Shown one piece after another: positions 1-3,576 of a DNA stretch of 5,815 nt (the first letter of the stretch is position 1; each line of letters begins with the position of its first letter). The notes beneath the pieces were generated by a model. The model was not told the DNA's origin. It did no database searches and worked only from the letters and a program-made list of their open reading frames with translations. Both the position numbers and the translations under genes were made by a program. The stretch covers positions 1-5,815 of the forward strand of contig JAKEEV010000117.1 of assembly GCA_022616395.1 (NCBI GenBank), given 5' to 3'. Origin of the DNA: Planctomycetia bacterium. GTDB taxonomy: Bacteria > Planctomycetota > Planctomycetia > Gemmatales > Gemmataceae.

Positions 1-478
1 ACGCCACCAGCCCCAACACCAAAACCGCCATTGCAGCATATCGGATAACTCGCCTGCGCTCCAATTCGCCAACGTCATCGACCCGCATCGGCAGCGATCC
101 TGTCCGCGTGCAGATGTTCGTCGACAGTTCGTCGGTCGAGGAGAGGGAGGCATAGACCAGATATGTTTGCCCGACCTCGAACGGATAGCCGCAGTCGCCG
201 GTGCCGATACCCGACACTACCACGATCCGCTCAGAATCCGCTCCCTTCCACCCCTTCACAACAGTGAATTCGCTGGCGAACCCGTCCTGTTGACTCCCAT
301 CCGACAATTCCCAGCGGACGGGAGAACGATTGACGACAGTGCCGACGAACACCGCCTGCGCGGTGGCATAGGACTTTGTCACTGAAGGTTCTGACATGCA
401 ACTGCACGCACGGGCCACGTTGGGGTACATCAGTGCGAGCGCAGTGAGCAGAACCGCGCGTGAGGTGAATCCGCCCAT
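1..478 (-). CDS. Secreted TIMP/NTR-like protein, 3' end missing at window edge
   Basis: The minus strand reads open from an ATG at 478 to the left edge: 159 codons with no stop, so the C-terminus is missing. An in-frame TAA lies three codons before the ATG, which fixes the start region; the Shine-Dalgarno is weak. Residues 1-24 look like a signal peptide (hydrophobic VLLTALALM, then VARA), with an A-R-A signal peptidase I site just before Cys25. The mature protein would begin CSC. Residues 40-110 contain AVFVGTVV, FTVVKGWKG, GDCGYPF and GQTYLVYA, followed by CTRTG near 123-127. This order (N-terminal CxC, F.G.V strand, WKG, G.CG..F..G..YLVYA, C.RT) matches bacterial proteins related to the TIMP/netrin (NTR) OB-fold. 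Four cysteines are visible (25, 27, 96, 123). A hydrophobic stretch begins near 148 (AAMAVLVLGLVA) and may be a C-terminal membrane anchor. The protein probably acts outside the cytoplasmic membrane; its target is unknown. The gene is certain, the fold assignment fairly strong and the function open. Confidence 0.82.
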   Translation of the reverse strand, partial: MGGFTSRAVLLTALALMYPNVARACSCMSEPSVTKSYATAQAVFVGTVVNRSPVRWELSDGSQQDGFASEFTVVKGWKGADSERIVVVSGIGTGDCGYPFEVGQTYLVYASLSSTDELSTNICTRTGSLPMRVDDVGELERRRVIRYAAMAVLVLGLVA

Positions 479-564
479 CGAGTTAGATTACTCTCTGCCA
501 CCGAATGACAAACCCCCTGCCTCGCCCGTGCCGATGACTCGGCGCGACTGAGAGCACTTCAGGC

Positions 565-570
565 TTTATA
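565..570 (-). promoter_or_regulatory. Possible -10 element for the TIMP/NTR-like gene
   Basis: On the minus strand the region reads TTGATTATAAAG, with TATAAA matching five of six bases of the bacterial -10 consensus about 87 bases before the ATG at 478. No good -35 hexamer lies 16-18 bases upstream. The plus strand also reads TATAAT at 567-572 but no plus-strand gene follows. This is a weak candidate, the only promoter-like motif seen in the 142-base gap between the cupin gene and this gene. Confidence 0.2.
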
Positions 571-607
571 ATCAACCGTTTCTTTCACTCGCTCCTCTTC
601 GGCCGGA

Positions 608-639
608 GGCTCGCATGCACTCACGCGATCGTGAGAGCC
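608..639 (-). terminator. Possible hairpin at the 3' end of the cupin gene
   Basis: GGCTC (608-612) can pair with GAGCC (635-639), and inside it TCACG (621-625) pairs with CGTGA (630-634) across a CGAT loop, with an 8-base bulge on one side. The structure overlaps the cupin stop codon. No U-tract follows on the minus strand, so if it ends transcription it is not a classical intrinsic terminator. Confidence 0.2.
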
Positions 640-965
640 CCTTCTCCACCTTCGGGGCCGTAGAAGAAGACCCAGGTGGCGAAGTCGGGCGAGAACTCCT
701 CGAACCGGTGCTCGACGCCAGCGGGCACGAACAGCACTTCGCCCGGCTCGAATGGTCGGCGGATTTCGCCATTCAAGAACACGCCCGTTCCCGAAATGAC
801 CACATACACTTCATCCCGCGAGTGGGGCTTCTGTGGGTCCTCGTCCACCGGCTTGTAGATTTCCACTTCCAGCGTGCCATAACGGAATAGCGTGACGAAT
901 CGTCGGTCGGGCACGGACGCAAGAGTTACCAGCGCGGCGGATGGTGTGAGTCGCTCGTCGGTCAT
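621..965 (-). CDS. Single-domain cupin (Cupin_2) protein
   Basis: A 114-residue protein that is essentially one cupin beta-barrel. Motif 1 is KPHSRDEVYVVISGTG (residues 46-61), with His48, Glu52 and Gly59 at conserved cupin positions. Motif 2 is PGEVLFVPAGVEHRF (74-88), with Pro81, Gly83 and His86. His48, Glu52 and His86 are likely metal ligands; the first His of the classical HxH pair is Pro or Lys here, as is common in this PHxxDEVY-type subgroup. There is no signal peptide, so it is probably cytosolic. The ATG at 965 (MTDERL) is preferred over an in-frame ATG at 983 because a CCGGAG ribosome site lies 7 bases before it. Small cupins like this include isomerases, dioxygenases and sugar-binding proteins, and nothing here picks the substrate. 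It is transcribed away from the small plus-strand ORF at 1049 and toward the TIMP/NTR-like gene, 142 bases on, so it may be a single-gene unit. Confidence 0.88.
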   Translation of the reverse strand: MTDERLTPSAALVTLASVPDRRFVTLFRYGTLEVEIYKPVDEDPQKPHSRDEVYVVISGTGVFLNGEIRRPFEPGEVLFVPAGVEHRFEEFSPDFATWVFFYGPEGGEGALTIA

Positions 966-1048
966 CGCATTGCTCCGGATCACTTTTCGCCAACCCCCGC
1001 GAATGAACTACGATTGAGTGAGTCGCGTTGGGTCGCGGGGCGAGTGTC
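966..1048. other. Divergent intergenic region between cupin gene and small secreted ORF
   Basis: This 83-base gap separates two divergently read genes and should hold promoters for both if the plus-strand ORF is real. A poor -10-like TACGAT lies at 1009-1014 on the plus strand, without a convincing -35. No clear operator palindrome was seen. Planctomycete promoters often depart from the sigma-70 consensus, so lack of a match says little. Confidence 0.25.
973..978 (-). promoter_or_regulatory. Ribosome binding site deciding the cupin start
   Basis: The minus strand reads CCGGAG here, 7 bases before the ATG at 965. The alternative in-frame ATG at 983 lies upstream of this site, so it could not use it. 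Confidence 0.65.
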
Positions 1049-1315
1049 ATGAAGAAAGATCGTGTCTCTGTTGTGCTGCTTGTTGTGAGCCATTTAGCGC
1101 TCTTCAACTTACTTCCCCTGGCGTTTCCCGGTCAGACATACGGGCAAGGAGTCCTCCTGAAATGGAGTTACGATCCTAACTATCAGCACTCTGCGTTCCG
1201 CACGAAGCGAAAATATGGTCCGCGGAACCAGTGGCCGTTCAACGGTCAGGCTCTGGCGGTCGAGGCTCGTTCAGAAGCGGTCGCGGCTCATTCAAACACG
1301 CTACACCCTTCCTGA
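1049..1315 (+). CDS. Small putative secreted protein, unknown function
   Basis: An 88-residue ORF starting at ATG 1049 with MKKDRVSVVLLVVSHLALFN, a good signal-peptide pattern: charged start, then a hydrophobic core to about residue 28 (LLPLAF). No clean AxA cleavage site follows; cleavage around PGQTYGQG is possible. The remainder (VLLKWSYDPNYQ, then a basic RTKRKYGPRNQW stretch and an Ala/Glu-rich tail) matches no family I recognise. The upstream GGGGCGAG is a weak ribosome site; an in-frame TTG at 1028 is a less likely start. It converges on the VOC gene with 36 bases between stops. The 3' part overlaps a 21-bp tandem repeat which in the +2 frame reads GGRGSFR/SGRGSFK, so a frameshift near 1250 or a decayed gene is possible. 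It could also be a chance ORF, but the signal-like N-terminus argues against that. Confidence 0.42.
   Translation: MKKDRVSVVLLVVSHLALFNLLPLAFPGQTYGQGVLLKWSYDPNYQHSAFRTKRKYGPRNQWPFNGQALAVEARSEAVAAHSNTLHPS
1255..1296 (+). repeat. Two-copy 21-bp imperfect tandem repeat
   Basis: Copies at 1255-1275 and 1276-1296 share the pattern GCGGTCGNGGCTCNTTCANA and agree at 17 of 21 positions. The differences are g/a, a/c, g/a and g/a. The unit is a multiple of three, so it preserves reading frame. In the frame of the 1049 ORF it reads AVEARSE/AVAAHSN; in the next frame it reads GGRGSFR/SGRGSFK. A fainter related stretch (gttcaacggtcaggctc) lies just upstream near 1238. Confidence 0.7.
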
Positions 1316-1351
1316 AAACGCTCTCATCCAACCCGACAGCCGCGATTCTCC

Positions 1352-1747
1352 TCAGTAATTGGCCCACACGCCGGGCGTTGCGACTTCAAGCAAATGCTGA
1401 TCGGGATCGCGGAAGTACAGGCTTCTCCCTCCGCGATCCCAGGTCCGATCTTCTTCGATTGCGATTCCGTGTTCTGGCAACCACGTCAACCAGTGTTCCA
1501 ACTCGCCGCGTGAGATCGCGAACGCCAGATGCAACTGACCGTCCCCGTCGTGCGGACTTTGCGGCAGGTTGGCCGAGGCACCTTTCTTGAAGAGCAACAA
1601 CACCTGTCCTTCACGCACGGCAAGCGCTATGAGTCTTTCGCTCTTCACGATGATTTCAAAGCCGAAAACTGTCTGATAGAAGCGTGCGGAGCGCTCCGGA
1701 TCATTCACGTAAAGTGCGGTCTCGAGGATGCCAGTCACATTCGGCAT
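1352..1747 (-). CDS. VOC family (glyoxalase/bleomycin-resistance fold) protein
   Basis: A 131-residue protein, the usual size for one VOC unit made of two beta-alpha-beta-beta-beta modules. Module 1 opens with ILETALYVNDPERSARFYQ (residues 7-25) and VFGFEI; module 2 holds QLHLAFAI (71-78), HWLTWLPEHGIAI and the closing LYFRDPDQHLLEVATP (110-125). His73 and Glu121 sit at the usual metal-ligand positions. The first-strand ligand, often His, is occupied by Glu9/Thr10, as in many ETALYV-type members. Family activities include lactoylglutathione lyase, dioxygenases, thiol transferases and drug-binding proteins; the metal set here favours an enzyme, but the substrate is unknown. No signal peptide: cytosolic, probably a homodimer. 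It is the last gene of the minus-strand cluster, 15 bases after the exchanger stop, and has the strongest ribosome site in the window. Confidence 0.9.
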   Translation of the reverse strand: MPNVTGILETALYVNDPERSARFYQTVFGFEIIVKSERLIALAVREGQVLLLFKKGASANLPQSPHDGDGQLHLAFAISRGELEHWLTWLPEHGIAIEEDRTWDRGGRSLYFRDPDQHLLEVATPGVWANY

Positions 1748-1754
1748 GGGAAGA

Positions 1755-1761
1755 ACCTCCT
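1755..1761 (-). promoter_or_regulatory. Consensus Shine-Dalgarno for the VOC gene
   Basis: The minus strand reads AGGAGGT, 7 bases before the ATG at 1747 and one base after the exchanger stop codon (1763-1765). This packing points to translation from a shared transcript. Confidence 0.8.
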
Positions 1762-1762
1762 G

Positions 1763-2731
1763 TCACTGCTGGGCGGAGAGCAGCAAGCTCAGATACACGA
1801 CGTAGCCCGCGAGCAATACCACTCCTTCCCGCCGATCCACGCGCAAGCCCGTGAACATGATCGGGAACAACAGCAGCGTGATTCCAAGCATCCACCAGCA
1901 ATCGCTGGCGACGATCTGAGGCTGAACCGGCAGCGGAGCCACCATCGCGGTGATACCCAGAATGCCGAGGATGTTGAACAAGTTCGAGCCAATCACGTTG
2001 CCGATGGCGATGTCGCTGCGTCCGCGAATGCTCGACACGACTGATGCGACCACTTCGGGAAGCCCCGTTCCAGCCGAGACAATCGTCAAGCCAATCACGC
2101 GCTCGGACCAACCAAGCAGGCGAGCCAACTCCGCTGCTCCACTGACGGTGGAATGAGCACCTCCCGCCAGAAGTATCACACCCACGGCAACCAGAAGCAC
2201 ACTCACCCACGCACGCGGACGCTCTTCCACCTTCAGTTCATCCACCTCGGCCTTCAACTCCTTCGCTTCGGCTTCCGTCACCTGCTTGCGAACCAGACTC
2301 ACCAGATACGCGGTGAACGCAACATACACCGCCAAGCAGAGAGCCGCATCCAGGCGGTTGATCTCGCCATCTTGCGCGATGACCAGACACAGCAGAGACA
2401 CCAGAGCCAGCACGGGATATTCGAGCTTGATCGTGTTGCCAGTGATTGCAATCGGGCGAATCAGCGCACACAGTCCGATGATGACCGCGATGTTGAAGAT
2501 GTTCGACCCGACCACGTTGGCGACCGCAATGTCTGTCTTCCCCTGATACGCTGCGCTTCCGCTGACCGCCAGTTCTGGAACCGATGTCCCCGCGGCCACC
2601 ACTGTCAGCCCGATGACCGCAGGCGTGAGTTTTAACAACGCGGCCAGCCCAACAGCTCCACGAAGCAGCGTTTCTCCGCCCACCACAAGCAGAACGATAC
2701 CCAGGATGATGAGGCCGATGGAAGTCAGCAC
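1763..2731 (-). CDS. Na+/Ca2+ exchanger family (CaCA, YrbG-like) antiporter
   Basis: A 322-residue integral membrane protein of the cation/Ca2+ exchanger superfamily, which moves Ca2+ across the cytoplasmic membrane against Na+ (or H+/K+). Two inverted halves are visible. The alpha-1 repeat has GLTVVAAGTSVPELAVS (41-57) and ANVVGSNIFN (71-80). The alpha-2 repeat has GLTIVSAGTGLPEVVAS (214-230) and GNVIGSNLFN (244-253). Glu53 and Glu226 in the GTSxPE/GTGxPE motifs are the expected ion-coordinating acids. About ten hydrophobic segments flank a charged Lys/Glu-rich loop at 149-175, which is short, unlike the large regulatory loop of animal exchangers. Length fits the bacterial YrbG/CaxA group (about 320 residues). 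The start is GTG at 2731, giving MLTSIGLIILG; the frame stays open to 2905 but that extension is hydrophilic, unlike the family and overlaps the DUF3303 gene. It follows DUF3303 by 43 bases. Ion specificity cannot be read with certainty. Confidence 0.93.
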   Translation of the reverse strand: MLTSIGLIILGIVLLVVGGETLLRGAVGLAALLKLTPAVIGLTVVAAGTSVPELAVSGSAAYQGKTDIAVANVVGSNIFNIAVIIGLCALIRPIAITGNTIKLEYPVLALVSLLCLVIAQDGEINRLDAALCLAVYVAFTAYLVSLVRKQVTEAEAKELKAEVDELKVEERPRAWVSVLLVAVGVILLAGGAHSTVSGAAELARLLGWSERVIGLTIVSAGTGLPEVVASVVSSIRGRSDIAIGNVIGSNLFNILGILGITAMVAPLPVQPQIVASDCWWMLGITLLLFPIMFTGLRVDRREGVVLLAGYVVYLSLLLSAQQ

Positions 2732-2737
2732 GAAGAG

Positions 2738-2746
2738 CCTCTCCTC
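2738..2746 (-). promoter_or_regulatory. Ribosome binding site that sets the exchanger GTG start
   Basis: The minus strand reads GAGGAGAGG, 6 bases before GTG at 2731. It supports the short 322-residue form over the longer open frame beginning at 2905. Confidence 0.75.
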
Positions 2747-2774
2747 TGTGGCAGGTGGGCAGTGGGAAGCGACC

Positions 2775-3059
2775 TCAGGCGAGAGTTTCACTGACCGGGG
2801 CGAACAGCTCTCGCACCGCCTTCGATGGGCTAACCGGCACAATCTCGAACTCGACAAGATCACGCCACTGCAACACCCACTTCTGGAGTAGCAATGCGTC
2901 CTCACACTCCATTAACTGAAAACAGCGGTGGAAGTTGGCTTCAATCCAGCTCTCAATGTAACGAAGTCCTTCGGGCAGCGCGCGACCCTGTTCGCGGAGT
3001 CGCGCGTAGATCGGGTTCGGATCGCGATCCTTGAACCGCTCGATCACCATGAAGAGCAT
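2775..3059 (-). CDS. DUF3303 domain protein
   Basis: A 94-residue protein that is almost entirely one DUF3303 domain. Recognisable blocks are MLFMVIERFKDRDPNPIYAR (1-20), ALPEGLRYIESWIEAN (27-42), CFQLMECEDALLLQKW (46-61) and WRDLVEFEIVPV (65-76). From family knowledge this is a small conserved alpha/beta domain, probably of ferredoxin-like dimeric alpha-beta-barrel type, without assigned biochemistry. No signal peptide or membrane segment, so cytosolic. Two cysteines (46, 52) are present but do not form a recognisable metal site. The ATG at 3059 is preceded by GGGAGG at a 5-base spacing. It lies 33 bases after the 148-residue gene and 43 before the exchanger, so it is very likely co-transcribed with both. 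Family membership is well supported; function is unknown. Confidence 0.88.
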   Translation of the reverse strand: MLFMVIERFKDRDPNPIYARLREQGRALPEGLRYIESWIEANFHRCFQLMECEDALLLQKWVLQWRDLVEFEIVPVSPSKAVRELFAPVSETLA

Positions 3060-3064
3060 TCGAG

Positions 3065-3070
3065 CCTCCC
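3065..3070 (-). promoter_or_regulatory. Shine-Dalgarno for the DUF3303 gene
   Basis: The minus strand reads GGGAGG 5 bases before the ATG at 3059, in the 33-base gap after the upstream gene. Confidence 0.7.
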
Positions 3071-3092
3071 ACGAATCTCACGAGTTCGCCAC

Positions 3093-3539
3093 TTAATCCG
3101 ACTCCGTCTTGCGCGGGCTGATCGTACCGGAGTGGTGCAGTTCTTCCAGAGGCACGCTCGGCCACGAGACAGGAAGCGTGACGTGTCCTTCGGCTTCCGC
3201 GGTGATCTTCAGCGGCCGGCGTGAGTAAAAGAACTGTTCGGCTTGCGCGAGCATCGCTCCGTTGTGCTCGCGGAAGAGAATCGCCCGAACCTGAACGTAG
3301 AAGTATCCGGGCCGGTGTTCGATGCTAAACGGGTGATTGCAATTGAATCGCCGAGACTCCTCCTTGAGGTGAACATCCTCGACGACGGTGTGTAAGTCCG
3401 TGGCGGCTTCTGTTGGTGGATCGCCATTGTAAGGAGCGGGCGCATCTGGGCCGCTCACTTCAAAGAAGCAGAGATTGACAATCAGCCCCCGGTGCGGCGG
3501 GAGACCAGTAATCGAAACGATGCCGTCCAGTTTGCCCAT
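3093..3539 (-). CDS. Conserved-looking protein of unknown function (148 residues)
   Basis: I cannot assign a function. The start is ATG 3539 (MGKLDGIVSITGLPPHRGLI), with GGAGG 9 bases upstream. The frame remains open further upstream, but that part overlaps the kinase C-terminus in another frame and is Arg/Ser-rich shadow sequence. Visible features: GIVSITGLPPHRGLIVNLCF at 6-25, a Pro/Asp/Ala-rich loop (SGPDAPAPYNGDPP, 29-42), FSIEHRPGYFYVQVRAILFR (71-90), AEQFFYSRRPLKI (100-112) and HVTLPVSWPSVPLEELHH (119-136). Alternating hydrophobic residues and GYFYVQVR suggest an all-beta sandwich, perhaps of the carboxypeptidase-regulatory/transthyretin-like kind, but this is inference from pattern only. 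No signal peptide or membrane segment. It sits 37 bases after the kinase stop and 33 before DUF3303, so it probably shares their transcript. The well-formed ribosome site and protein-like composition make the gene itself very likely. Confidence 0.82.
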   Translation of the reverse strand: MGKLDGIVSITGLPPHRGLIVNLCFFEVSGPDAPAPYNGDPPTEAATDLHTVVEDVHLKEESRRFNCNHPFSIEHRPGYFYVQVRAILFREHNGAMLAQAEQFFYSRRPLKITAEAEGHVTLPVSWPSVPLEELHHSGTISPRKTESD

Positions 3540-3548
3540 CACGAAGCG

Positions 3549-3553
3549 CCTCC
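3549..3553 (-). promoter_or_regulatory. Shine-Dalgarno deciding the start of the 148-residue gene
   Basis: The minus strand reads GGAGG (in CCGGAGGCG) 9 bases before the ATG at 3539, inside the short gap after the kinase stop. It supports this start over the longer open frame. Confidence 0.65.
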
Positions 3554-3576
3554 GGGAAAAGTACGGCCCTTGTCGA

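Noticed and set aside
167..385. Plus-strand 72-residue ORF near the left end
   Set aside because: It is antisense to the TIMP/NTR-like gene, which has a signal peptide and recognisable motifs; the plus-strand product has neither.
1316..1351. Terminator between the convergent ORF and the VOC gene
   Set aside because: No stem-loop with a following T-run could be found on either strand in this gap, only an isolated TTTT on the minus strand.
1231..1590. Plus-strand 119-residue ORF as an independent gene
   Set aside because: Its 3' two thirds lie antisense to the VOC gene and are Arg-rich shadow sequence. Only the GRGSF repeat part deserves attention, noted under the 1049 ORF.
1529..2635. Long plus-strand ORFs opposite the VOC and exchanger genes (1529-2044, 2153-2635)
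   Set aside because: They are His/Gln/Arg-rich, without recognisable domains, and lie opposite clearly real genes, typical of antisense shadows in GC-rich DNA.
2732..2905. N-terminal extension of the exchanger frame to an ATG at 2905
   Set aside because: The extra 58 residues are Cys/Arg/Ser-rich and unlike any exchanger N-terminus. They overlap the DUF3303 gene, while a GTG with a good ribosome site at 2731 gives the normal family length.
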